This document shows positions 21,003 through 32,679 of a stretch of 64,000 nucleotides of DNA, piece by piece. The stretch covers positions 6,464,352 through 6,528,351 of the forward strand of contig CM029380.1 in the NCBI GenBank assembly GCA_017165825.1, written 5' to 3'. This DNA comes from Hepsetus odoe. Its lineage: Eukaryota > Chordata > Actinopteri > Characiformes > Hepsetidae. Numbering within the stretch: position 1 is the stretch's first letter; every line of letters starts with the position of its first letter. Made by a program: the position numbers and the translations under genes. A model generated the notes under the pieces. It did not search any database. It was not told where the DNA came from and saw only the letters and a list, made by a program, of their open reading frames with translations.

Positions 21003-22060
21003 GTCTTGTCTAGGCTGCACTGTGATCATTTCTTTTGGGCTGAATTTCCTCAGGGATTCAGTGAATGCCACCAGGGAGGCTTCTCTGCCTGTAGCCCTCC
21101 CTTGAGTAAGGCCTGAGCTACGATGTCTCTGAAATCATAAATCCTTTCCCCTGGAAGTGCCCCCCCCACTGCGCCCCTCCAACCAATCCTACGATAAATC
21201 ACCGCTATATAATAGAAAACCAACTACGCAGGGAGTGGTAAAGCACCGTGTAACAGGTATCGAAGATTAATGGCCTACTTCGCAGTACTTCACCAATAGT
21301 TCTGCCCAACCCCCATCAGGTACATTTTTGGACATTCAGGGTAATGACCAGACCTTCAAAGAGAATTTTCTTCTAATCTGATCATATTTTGTGTTAATGG
21401 CCCCAACAGACTAAAACACTGACTGGCAGGGACAGAGATGTTAAATTCAAATATAACTTGTCATGATGTGCAGCATATCCTCGCACATGAATGCACAGCA
21501 AACTTTCATGTTACCTTTTATGAAGAAGGCATTGTGGACTCTTTGAGACCCTTTGCCCCTTTGCCCCCAGAACTCCATTGTGTGGGTATCCATCCCAGCC
21601 AAAGCCAGTGCTTTCTCTCCCAAAAGTGATCTTTTATCCCTCTAATGGAAATTAAGATAAATGTGATGCCAAAGAGGGCAAATGACCCCAACACTCAGCA
21701 CTCATAGCCCGAACAGCAGGCACCTCCCTTTCAAAAGAGACAAATGGACATGAAGATGTTTTCACTTTTCCCTGTTGATGACTTCCAGTTCAGTCAAACA
21801 CTAGTTCTGTCTCTAAATGTTATATTTTAGGACCTGTTTTCTTGTACACAAAGTCCCTCAAAACACAAATGATGCCCTGAATGCATCTTTACTTAAAATT
21901 GTACAAGATCAAGTAAAAAAAACCAGTTTGCTAAGTTAATATCATTAAGTTAATATCGTTCTATATCATTACTTATTTTTACAACGAGACAAAAAAGGAA
22001 CTTTTAGCATTTGCAACCTTAAGTAACCAAGATTATGTTTAACACTGAATACCAGTATAT
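21003..22060. other. Gene-free stretch
   Basis: No gene, RNA or repeat was recognised between two SINE copies. Confidence 0.5.
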
Positions 22061-22318
22061 GAAAGTGAAGTGAAAGTGAAAAACTGAAAGTGACTATTCT
22101 TGTCATTGCGAGGTCACAGCACAGCACACAGTGAGCCACAACGAAATTGGACCTCTGTATTTAACCCATGCAAACACCGTGCAGCAGTGGGCAGCTATGA
22201 AAGCGCCCGGGGAGCAGTGACGGGGACGGTACCTTGCTCAGGGCAACCTACTGGTGAAGTAATCAAACCCACAATCTTCCGATCCAGGGCAACTCCCTAA
22301 CCACTAGGCCACCGCTGA
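22061..22318 (-). mobile_element. tRNA-derived SINE (family A), well preserved
   Basis: On the + strand it reads GAAAGTGAAGTGAAAGTGAA, GTGAGCCACAACGAAATTGG, CGTGCAGCAGTGGGCAGCTA, GGGGACGGTACCTTGCTCAG and ACCACTAGGCCACCGCTGAA, the reverse complement of the family A order. Confidence 0.93.
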
Positions 22319-23106
22319 ACTGCTTTCTGAAAATGTAATAAACCTTTTATGACATATTTGTACATAAGAGTTTAATCAGATGAGAAATGACACTGAAATT
22401 GGCTAAAGAAGGCTTTATGATAATGTTTGTTGGAGCCTTTATGTAGGCTTTTCAGCTCTTAGAAAGGAACTCGGCAGATATTCTGTACTCTAAATATCAA
22501 GACCTGTCAGTGAGTCTGAATCCTGTAGTGTGAAAAGTGTTGTCCTGGTTGTGAGTGCGGTGAATGAGACCACAGGATGAGGGAAAACCCAAGAGATGAG
22601 ATTTATACTTACATTTTTATCCCTTTTTATATTCTTTATTTTTTTTGCACTGCACATCCAACTTAGTTTGAGTTTGGAGAGCAGACAACCTGGTGGGAAA
22701 TTCCTCCCGGTGAAAGATCTTGTGATGTGGGTCGCTGATCAGTCATGTAGTGCTTAAACCACAACCCTCTCAAGATTCCCATTCACAAGACAGAGAGTTG
22801 TTTAGTGTATGCCGTACAGCCCTCTGACCACCGTGAAAGTCATATGCTGCGTCCAAGGCATTACAGACTGGTCAGTCATGATTTTGCATTCAATAAATTC
22901 CAGTCAGAGATTCTTCCGTGGTCAGCTTTTAGTTTTCTACATTTATATAATATGAAACGTGCATGGTTATATTTCAGTGTGCATGTTTAATATATTTACA
23001 GTGGTTTTGAATGCGGCTCAGGCAATGCGTTTTCAGAAGTATCAGTCTTATAATTATGAATTTGTCCTCCTACTCTGACCTTTCTTGACATTTTAAGTCT
23101 TAGTTT
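22319..23106. other. Gene-free stretch
   Basis: AT-rich sequence with no gene or repeat that I recognise. Confidence 0.5.
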
Positions 23107-23165
23107 TATTTATATAGCGCTCTTTACAGCTGTTGTTGTCACAAAGCAGCTTTACAAAATTTTAT
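23107..23165. repeat. Fragment of a common fish dispersed repeat
   Basis: TTATTTATATAGCGCTCTTT followed by TTGTCACAAAGCAGCTTTAC is a phrase seen widely in fish genomes. Only a short piece is recognisable and I cannot place the right end. Confidence 0.5.
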
Positions 23166-25724
23166 TAAACCATATCTGGCTTCTGAGCACAAGCTCCAAA
23201 ATAGCACAAAGAGTGAAAGAGCGAATTTTTCACGAAGAAGAAATTTGACATTAGGCATTAGTACAGGAGCCTTCAAGGAAGCCTCTATGCAGAGCTTCCG
23301 ACATGGGCGCTGCACAACAAAGACATACTGTACGGGATGAGGGAAGGAAAAAGGTTAGGAGGTCAGCCCCTTTCTCTACAGCGCTATGTCAATTAGCACA
23401 CATAGAGGCTGCATTATCCTGTGGCCATTTTTTGACACTAGAACCATCCAGTGGTTCAAGGGCCAACAATTGCATCCGTGCAGTTCATACACAGTCGTAT
23501 TACACTTGTTTCGGCCTCCGCTACATTGAGGAATGTGGCTTGGTATGCATGCATAATTGCATGTCTCAGGCCTGTTGTTGGTGGATGGGTCCTGGCAGGG
23601 CTGCCCAGAGTCATCCTGCAACACACAGCGCTTTTCGTTCCTTTAAGATCAGATCACACACAATGCTCCATCCTCCTGGCCTGAACGCTTGACTATGAGA
23701 TTAAGATTGGTGGGCCTCTTCAAAGGGACCTTTTGTTTTGCCAGTGCAGCCTTTTGCTTCAGGCCATTTACCCCCAAAAGCTAAGCAATTCCACAAATCA
23801 AATACACATACGCAAATACTCCTGAGTTTCGCATGAGAAGACACCATAACGGACAAGCCTACCTGCAAACACTGCAGTCCTACACACTGTTAATGACATC
23901 GTTTGACAGAGTACACAAATGTGTGACAACCATTTACTGTGTATTGGGAAATAAGTTTGTTGCTTCTATTTGGTCCTTTGCATATTCATGTAAAACTAAG
24001 TGGAAGGCAATGGTCTACAGTGTAAGTAAACATCTATGTCTTTAAACTAGTCAACTTCAGAATCCTATCATTTAACCATCAAAGTCCATTTCCCTGCAAA
24101 GTAGGGCTAGAGAAATGATTTGTTTGGAGCTGATAATAGTAAGTAAGGCCAGAGATTCTAAGCACAAACTGAAAAAGGGGAGCTCTGGGTATGTGTGTGT
24201 GTGCACATAACTTTTAAAAATGGCTTTATTACCTTTTTATATTAAGCAAAGGTGCAAAACTATTGCATGTTCTTTGCTTAAAAAAATAGTTGCAATAGAT
24301 ATTTGATCGTTAGAGAGATAGTTGTATGGAAATCAACTCTTTTACACTTTTTAAAAACTTTTTTCAATTTTTTTTACAGAGAAAAGTAAAAAGTATTAGC
24401 TCAGAAATGCACTGAAGAGAATAAAGGAGTAGTTTTTTGAAGAGCATTTCAGCCAGTGAACAAACCTCAATCCATTTAAATCTATAAAAAACAACTTTTA
24501 AACAGTTTTAACTTCAAATACATTCAGTCTACTGTAAATAATGGACATTAATCTCACTGCTTCACTTTCATCCATGTCTCTATGACTTCTCCTTTCACCT
24601 AAATCACATTTAATACATGCATTTTCTCCACTGTTTCATCTTGTTATGTGTATTACGCAGTTTTTCATCTTGTTAAGTCACATGGATCATCATTTCTGTG
24701 TGGTTCATTGAGGCTAAAACAATGTTAAGGTTATTAGTAAGGAAATATCTCTTAATAATTTTGCTGACCAGAAATGCTTAGTAATTATAAAAGTTTGATC
24801 AGCACTTTAGAACTGATTTTTAATTGAACAAAAATAAGAAATAAAAAAGGATATGCCTTCTCTATGAATGGCAATTTGCATGATTAATAAAACATATTCA
24901 GAATTGGAAAACTTTAGATGTGATTTTCAATTGAAATCCGATGACCTTAACATCCAGCCCTGTTCCTTTTCTTGAGAGGGACGCCATTCTCACACTGCAG
25001 CTTTGAAGTCCTGACTCCTCTTCATATGCTTGATATGTGCCAGAATTGGGGGGGGCATGTAATAACGGACACAAAGTTTGAGGGGGATGTTCTTTCATGC
25101 CGTCAAAATTCTCCTCTCCCTCCCCCCCAAGAAAACGCATCAAAAAAAAAAAAAAAAAGGAAAGAACGAGTGGAGAGAGAAAAAGTTTCCCCCACTGAAA
25201 GAGTCCCTTTCTCAAGCTAGGGTGGCACCACAATGGCCCCTGAAAAGATGGATAGAGCGATTGTCCTGTTTAGTGATCCGCAAACGAGGGAGAGCTGGGG
25301 TTCCTCAGGCAGTGCAGGGGTGGCCTGAGTCGGCCCTTCACTCACTCTGCTTAAGAAATAGGGAGGAGGGGGTGCAGAGTGAGGGTCCAAGGGCATTGAG
25401 CGGAGGAAAAGACCCCACGGGACAATGGAAGAGACGGCAGATCACCAGGGGCCCAAAACATAGCAAGACTCCAGCTGCCGAGGGCCAACCGCAAGGGGGC
25501 CAAACGGAGTGGAATAAACCCAACACTTCCTCTGAGGATTTAGCCAGGCTGCTCCTGCTATGATGATAGTGGGAGATGATTAAGTTGGCTTTTCACAGAT
25601 GTGAGAACATGGTGAGATAAAAAGCAAAGGGCCACGACTGCTCCTGCCTTAACCCTTCAGCAGTTATTGATTATCGGAGATGATGGAACATCTATTTATC
25701 TTACTTGTAATAGTAACAAAGAAA
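23166..25724. other. Gene-free stretch
   Basis: No gene was recognised. The open frames at 23303-23692 and 25078-25563 are composition-driven, the latter running through a poly-A tract at 25141-25158 and purine-rich sequence. Confidence 0.5.
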
Positions 25725-25925
25725 TTGGCCCCACTTTATACTGAGTGTCCCTTTTGACTGTGTACCCCATCATTAACAACGAATGTAACAACCATGGAGC
25801 TAGTGGTTATGGGATCAGTGTTAAAACTGGATTGCAGTTAGCTGAAGTTCATGTAATTACAAGCATATTTCCTAATGTAATTGCTTGCACTGCTGGTATA
25901 CATTAGACCTCCTTAGAAAACCACT
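25725..25925. repeat. Possible decayed non-autonomous DNA transposon
   Basis: TTGGCCCCACTTTATACTGA with GTGTCCCTTTT resembles the terminus of a widespread fish MITE-type repeat. The opposite end is not clear. Confidence 0.35.
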
Positions 25926-26126
25926 TGAGGAACTACATTGAACTACATTTTTTACAGCTGATGAAAAACTTTTAATCATTATAGAATCTTTATATTGTGG
26001 AGGTTATTCTTTGAAATAGACCTCTGGAACCCATGAGTCTTTCTTTATATGCCTTTATTATTATAAGTTCTCAATATATCACTATATCTATATAGATAGT
26101 ATATATCACATATTACTTTTACAGTA

Positions 26127-26179
26127 CTCTCTCTCTTTCTCTTTCTCTCTCTCTCTCGCTCTCTCTCACACACACACAG
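26127..26179. repeat. (CT)n microsatellite ending in (CA)n
   Basis: CT-rich run with TTTCT interruptions followed by about six CA units. Confidence 0.93.
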
Positions 26180-26284
26180 ACCATATTTACACATGAGCCG
26201 GAGGAGCTCAGTGTTCTCTGATTGATCAGGCAGCCCCATTCTTTTGGCCAGGGTTGGCACCGTTCACTTTCCTTCAGGAATTTT

Positions 26285-26475
26285 GTTTACGTTGTCAACG
26301 CAGAAAAGGGGCAGATGGAGAATTAAAACATTCAAAGCCAATTAGAATGGAGGAATGCTATCATCCATCTTGTTTTCCAGTCACTCCGACAATGCCATGG
26401 TGGTCCTAAATGGGAATCCCATTTGCATGGGGAGGTTTAAATGTATTACAGCTTGTAATAGTGTTGCCATGCTGA
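26285..26475. promoter_or_regulatory. Candidate conserved noncoding element with octamer motif
   Basis: Complex non-repetitive sequence contains CCATTTGCATGG (octamer ATTTGCAT at 26421-26428), a CCAATTAGA homeodomain-type core and a CAGATGG E-box. Enhancer function is purely inferred. Confidence 0.25.
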
Positions 26476-26564
26476 GGTTTGCTCTTAACCCCACAAACTG
26501 CAAGGATCTGCCCAATATGTCCCCACTCTAAACTTGCACATGATCCTTGTCAGAAAGAACATTT

Positions 26565-26565
<1 letters not shown>

Positions 26566-26608
<43 letters not shown>
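26566..26608. repeat. (TG)n microsatellite
   Basis: About 21 TG units. Confidence 0.95.
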
Positions 26609-26612
<4 letters not shown>

Positions 26613-28400
26613 TTATTATTGATTTCTTTAATAATTCCCCTGCTGGATACACACACATTCTAGACACGATATCACTAACTTTGTTTAATCAGAGGGATAA
26701 ATACGTAACCACTTTCCTCCATTTCACTGAATAAAAGGAGGCTTCGTCAGTTAACTGTTCACATTGTTAACCCCATTCCAGTGTAAATAGGTTGCATGTG
26801 AATGTAAACAGAATACACAGATATAAATATGACTTATTTTGCTAAATGAACCTAAAAGTAGATGTCGTTAACGGTCAGAACAAAACCTCTTATCTCCTAT
26901 TTTTTAAGGATTTTTTAATAACTTCTAACAATTTAATAAGTTGTGAATGCCATCTGTCTTCTACATCTGACCAAAATTCATAATATCATGTCACTTCCTT
27001 CACAGGTTATGCACTCGGAGGGGTGTAAATGTTCACATGCACCCAAGGAACACCTTCGAGTCACTTACCACTCAAGGTTTAGGCAGTGATGTGCAAACTG
27101 TAGTTCATGCTCCAGTGGTGGGACAGCTGTTGAAGATGAGTAGGTCACAAAGAAGCTTCTGGTTTTCTGTAGAACAGCGCTAAATAAACTGGGTAGGCTC
27201 CCAGTTGAGAACCACCCTGCTGCCATATGTTAAGCACTTTGATTTTTGTAGAATTTGACCCTTTCTTCACATACCATGCATCATGTGTCAGGCAAAAAGT
27301 GCAATTATGTTACATGAATGATGACAGAAGGGATGAAAAATCGAGTTTGATTTTTTTTGCTGCTTGCCACCAACGAACTGGTATTTTTGGCACTTTAGCA
27401 TACATCTATACAAGATCTAATTCCCACGAAATGTACCAAGTTTTTCCGAATGAATGTAAAAACTATGGGATGGATTATGTACATCCAGACAAAGTGGTTA
27501 ACATTGTATTGTCAACTGCAAGTTTTACTGCCTCCAGGCCAAACAGTATGACTCCACATTTTGGAAAAATTAGGAAAAAAATTAACATGGAGTGCAGGAT
27601 TTTACATTTTATTTTTCACATTAAATTAAACTCATTTTGTTCTTATAAAACTGAATAAACAATAATTGTGTGGAGGTGTGGTCTCTGTAGAGCATCTGAA
27701 CACTTTCAGTTTAAAAATCTATGAAAGTTGACCTGAACTTTTTTGGTTTTGGTTACCTTACCTTGGCATGAGTGTTGCTTAAATGAACTTAAATAGAGGG
27801 CGGAAATGGACGGAACGTTTAAAGTCGTTTTGGAAAGTTGAGTTTCACAAACAAACAAGAAGAACAACATTATGTCTACAAGTAGAACCTGGTATGAAAA
27901 AGGTGGGATTAAGGGGTCAAGAGGGGTTAAAGCTGGCAAAACCTGTTGATCTCCCACCAACACCAGGTGCTTTGGTCCAGCTTGTCCGAAAACTTTGTCT
28001 GAAAAACTTGCGCTTGGAAACATCTGCCTTTTAATTAATTACGTTGCCAGATCCGCTGTCACTTTACAACATACATCAGCTGTTGGTGAGAGACAATTCG
28101 CTGACAATTCAACTTTCTTTCTCTTCACTAATCAAAACCAAACTGTCAAATGCAGCACAAAGCTCATGCCTGATGCTAAATGAACAATAGCGCGTTATAC
28201 ATATTTATCTCCTGTGATGGCACAGTTGACCCGCGGCTCTGCTCTGGCTGGAGCGTCCCGCACCCCTCTGAGGCCTTTTCTCACGGACCATCTCCAAGCT
28301 GCCAGTCCCCGGCTCATTTGCCTCTGAATGCCCTTCTAACCCTGCGTTCCCCTATGCAGAGGTACACACTTACAAAGAGGACTCACTTTCTGACATGCTG
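26609..28400. other. Gene-free stretch
   Basis: No gene was recognised. A GC-richer island at about 28200-28345 is non-repetitive and could be regulatory. The frame at 27227-27658 has no recognisable family. Confidence 0.5.
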
Positions 28401-28432
28401 ACACGCACCCACACCCACACCCACACACACAC
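28401..28432. repeat. (CA)n-rich imperfect repeat
   Basis: ACACGCACCCACACCCACAC followed by pure CA. Confidence 0.85.
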
Positions 28433-29497
28433 TGTATGAGCTTGCTGGGGAGGTGTGTGTGTATGTGTGCATGGGCGGGGACGGGGGATGGGAACGAATG
28501 CCCTGTTATCACCTGCTTCTTTCCCTACAGTTATTAGTATGTAGTGCTCAAAGGCTGTCAGACTGGCCCCAGGTGAACTGATAAATCTTTACAGCTCTCT
28601 CTGTTTGTCCCCCCAGCCCACATCTCAATTGTCCCCTTACATTGTCTTTACACTGTATTTGCATACACAATTCCGCTGCTTCTCCTGAGGAACAGAAGTG
28701 AAGTAACCGCCGACACAATTATTTAAATTGCACACTGCAGTTATCATTTTCAAAATCTTGCAATCAAGACGAGACCTTGTATCTCCACAACAAATACCTT
28801 TAGCAGGAAGACAGAAACTTTATGATGGAGGTTCATTTAAAAATGGAAAAAAAAACAGATTTTCCAAGGTTTCGCTTCAAAGACCTGTACATTCACTCGT
28901 TCATAATGAGAACATGAGTGTGAGTATGCTATAATAGTGCAGTAGTGTATAATATAGATATACTTGTAAAAATGATAAGTAATAAGCTTATATATTTTTA
29001 TTTATGTGTGTACCGGAAATTACGCACGGAAATTATGCAAAAAATGAATGCAATTGAAAAATATTCACTTCCACTTCCAAACATGTCATTTAACTGGGAC
29101 TGTCCCATTTTTCTGGAATATGACTATATTTGTGGTGCTCTGTATTGCTATAACAAAAGTAAACATAAACTGATCAGATTAAATACAGTCATAGGCCAAA
29201 AATTTGGAACAATCCCATGAATCATGCAGAAAAACATGAACTTCAAAATCATTGGTTTTCTTGTTAGTATGTTTGCCAGCATGATTCACATGTGTGTCGA
29301 CCATTGCCAAACTTCTCTTCAAAGCAGCTCAATGTTTGCAGTTACCAGTGTGACTTTATTAAGCTACGTCAGGTGTGGAATCGAACAGATTAGGAAGAGG
29401 AACTAAATCTCTTCTGTGATTCGCTAACTAGATATTATAAAAGAACATGTTATTTTCAGTGTATTAATGTTTGTTTGTCTTTATTTGTAGTTATTAA
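28433..29497. other. Gene-free stretch
   Basis: No gene or repeat was recognised; largely AT-rich. Confidence 0.5.
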
Positions 29498-29697
29498 GAT
29501 GGTGCCTAGTGCTTAGGGAGTTGGCCCCAGGATCAGAAGGCCATGGATTTGAATCCTGGAAAAAGTAGGTTGCCCCGAAGTACCCTTGAGCAAGGTACCG
29601 TCCCCATCACTGCTCCCCAGGCACTGGATATGGTGGTGTGTATGGGTTAAATGCAGAGGATGCGTTCTGATGTGTTCATTTATCACTTTCACTTCAA
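29498..29697 (+). mobile_element. tRNA-derived SINE (family A), diverged
   Basis: The copy has GGTGCCTAGTGCTTAGGGAG, GGATTTGAATCCTGG (B box), CTTGAGCAAGGTACCGTCCC and TATGGGTTAAATGCAGAGGA, with a CACTTTCACTT tail. Confidence 0.9.
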
Positions 29698-31227
29698 CTT
29701 TACCAAACCATCTGTTGAAGATGAATCATCTTCAAGTTTTAGCACAAAAATGCACAGAATGTGGAGAACACTGTAAACTCTGTGAGGTATAATATTATAC
29801 ATATATACCAACCCCTGGTATGAGGGAGCAGATCTGAGACTAGAACCAGCTTTCAATGTAAATTTATAAAGCCAGCTCCAAATGTAATGCAGGCCTCTTT
29901 CATTAGGATTCAGAGCAAGCGTGGACTTCGCCGTGTGGCTCAGGAAATCCAATCCAGCACGGCCTGCCCCGGGTGCAACCAGACGAAGCTTTTGCAAAAA
30001 TGTTGATGTGGTTGCAGCACGTTCCAGTCCCATCATTTGCATAACTTTGCATGAGTTTTGCCTGGGCCACCTGAAAAGAGAGCTGCTTGTTCCTTTTCAC
30101 AGATAACAAGTGTGTGTGTGTGACTAACCATGTGAAAAATGCTGGAAAAGTCCCGGGAATCCTGCTGCAGGAGATACTGTGATAGACAGAACCAGGTTTT
30201 TTTTGGAAGGCAGTATCTGAATTCAGTCTTGTTAATCATTGTTATGGAATGTAACATGTCTGTCCTGGCAAAGCAAAGGACATCTGACTTAAAAAAAAGG
30301 GTTTGATCTGGAAAAATAAATGTGGTAAAGATGGCAGATGAGCAGTGGGAGAACAGTGAAAGAAAATAGACCAATGCACTTATGATTTTATATTCATGAG
30401 TGAATACAAACAGTAACACCCAAATCAAAGAGTGTAAAAAAAGGAAGTTTACTTTTGGGATAGCATGTTAACGACAGTGCCTTGCACACGTTACAGGCTT
30501 TGAAAACACCTTGTTTGGTTTTGTGTTTACAGCAACATCAGTCATACATCAGGTACAGGTGCAGTAGATAAGGCAGAGGAATAGCTAATATACTCTATGA
30601 GTCATGCTCCACTTTGCTCAGGACGTTGCCAGTGTGTGGGCTTGGGACGATCACTGATTACCAGGATGCTCAGGCTAGGTGTGGCTGCTCCTCAGGCCAT
30701 GGCCTGCATCTGCTTGTACCATGAGAAGGCTCCCTGTGTTGACACAGGAGCAAAAACGAACGCCCTTGTGCATGCTCTCAGTTTGTTCATGGAACATTCC
30801 ACGTTATGGTGCGACAACTGATACATTCTTTCACGTTTCTACAGGTGTAAACAAGAAACGGCTGCAAATGTACATGAAAGGACTGAGATCTGTGATATGG
30901 CCTAGAAAAACTCCCATGCTAAATCTTGTCTGACCACTGGGAGTAACATCAAACATAGAGGCATCATAGACATAGAGGTGTCCTCATGTTGATGAAATAT
31001 TGATGTAATCTGCAACCTCTAAATGATTCCTTTTAAATTTAATTTCAGAAAACTGAAAATTTTAAATTCGATTTGCCATGATTTATAATCTTTTGTAAAA
31101 CTGCACTTAATGCAGAAATGAGGAGGACTCGTTTTCCCAGGCAAAATATAACTAAATAGTCAAATTAATTTTCATTGATTATTAAAACATTTCATACCCT
31201 TCAATGAATTGGTGTTTCTCTGTCTTT
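29698..31227. other. Gene-free stretch
   Basis: No gene was recognised. Open frames at 30033-30428 and 30597-30933 have no family resemblance. Confidence 0.5.
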
Positions 31228-31335
31228 CACTGCCCTGCAACTCTAATTAAGATGAATAGCTCAGATGGTGGATGGATGGATGAATGGATGGATGGATGGA
31301 TGGATGGATGAATGGTTGGATAAATGCATGAAAGG
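31228..31335 (+). repeat. Family B repeat 3' fragment with (GGAT)n tail
   Basis: CACTGCCCTGCAACTCTAAT and TAAGATGAATAGCTCAGATG precede about 14 diverged GGAT/GAAT units, the tail type of this family. Confidence 0.7.
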
Positions 31336-31647
31336 ATGGATGAATATGCCATTTCAAAACTTTATAAGCCAATATTTTGTTGTTAAAAATAGTCTCTCCC
31401 TCTTGTACTTCCCTTCTTGGATATTTATTGATATGCAGTTATTCTCTTTTAGAATTACTGTATACTGTTTGTATGCACAGCACACAAAAGTAATCATTTT
31501 TATTTATGTTAAATTCGGTCAAAGAGGACATTTGTTCTGTTATCTGAAAAAACAGAAAAACATTTATCAGAAAATTACGCTTACATTGAATTAAATGTCT
31601 GCTATTTATTATCTCCAACCTTTGCCTTTATCTAATCAAACTTATTC

Positions 31648-31650
31648 TTG

Positions 31651-31689
<39 letters not shown>
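31648..31689. repeat. (TTA)n microsatellite
   Basis: About 14 ATT units. Confidence 0.95.
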
Positions 31690-31690
<1 letters not shown>

Positions 31691-31699
31691 GCTCATTTC

Positions 31700-32020
31700 A
31701 TTTTCTTATCGCTTGTGCTAATTAGGGTCACGGGCAAGGCTGGAGCCTGTCCCAGCTCTCACAGTGGCAAAATGTAGGGAAACATCCTGGACAGATTGCC
31801 AGTCCATCACAGGGCAGATACACACACACACACACACACACACACACTCATATCTTGGGGGCTATTCAGCCTCTCCAGTCCACCTGATGCACATGTCTTT
31901 GGACGGTGGGATGAAAGCAGAGCAAATGCATGAGGAGAACCTGCAAACTCTGCAAAGGACCTGGACCATCCTGCTTTGGAACCGAGCCAAAGAGTGGCTT
32001 GCTGTGAGGTAACAGTGCTT
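31700..32020 (-). repeat. Family B repeat, near full copy, with internal (CA)n
   Basis: On the + strand it reads GCTAATTAGGGTCACGGGCA, GGAGCCTGTCCCAGCTCTCA, CCTGGACAGATTGCCAGTCC, a (CA)14 tract at 31820-31848, CATGTCTTTGGACGGTGGGA and GAGGAGAACCTGCAAACTCT. This is the reverse of the 5036 copy. Confidence 0.85.
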
Positions 32021-32467
32021 CCCATTCCTTTTCTCAGTAACAACTTCTTGAAAAGCTACATATTTGATCTGAAGCAATAAAATCCCGAAAACCTGAAGAG
32101 ATAAAATCAGACGTGCTGTTTATCTTCTGATAATAGTTTTGCTGGTCTACCAGGCCTGTCATGGTTGTTCGGAGTCCCATCTTGGTACTCTTTTGAACCC
32201 AAGTTCTGTAAACTTCCTTCTTTATTATTTTCTTTGCCTTGTCTCCTCAATCTAATCTCCTAAGAAAGATATCCTCTATTCACTGTTTCTTCACATGAAG
32301 CAAAAATGAGGTGGCTTATAGAGGCAGCTGAGGTTTGTGTGGGTAGTTGCTTGTGTAAGTGTGAAAGAAAGAGAACAAGATGTCAGCAAGAGCTTTTGGC
32401 CCTTAATGGGAAAGCACAGCTGTCATTGGGTCTAAGACAGGAATACAATCTATGTATCAAAACATGT
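32021..32467. other. Gene-free stretch
   Basis: No gene or repeat was recognised between a family B copy and a SINE. Confidence 0.5.
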
Positions 32468-32679
32468 GAGGGACTAGGCCCAGGGCTCAGAAGGTTGTGG
32501 GTTCAAATCCCAGGCCTGTAGGTTGCCCTGAGGTACCTTTGAGCAAAGTTACGTCCCTGCCGTTGCACCTCAGGCCCAATGCTAGACTGTGTGAATGGGT
32601 TAAATGCAGAGAATGCACTTCATTGTTGTGTGCTTTGCTGTGAAGTCACAATGGCAAATAGTCACTTTCACTTTCCTTT
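32468..32679 (+). mobile_element. tRNA-derived SINE (family A), head truncated or diverged
   Basis: The copy has GAGGGACTAGGCCCAGGGCT, GGTTGTGGGTTCAAATCCCA (B box), TTGCCCTGAGGTACCTTTGA, TGGGTTAAATGCAGAGAATG and tail GTCACTTTCACTTTC. Confidence 0.9.

Noticed and set aside
27227..27658. 143-residue + frame
   Set aside because: AT-rich sequence with no family resemblance and no supporting splice or regulatory signals.
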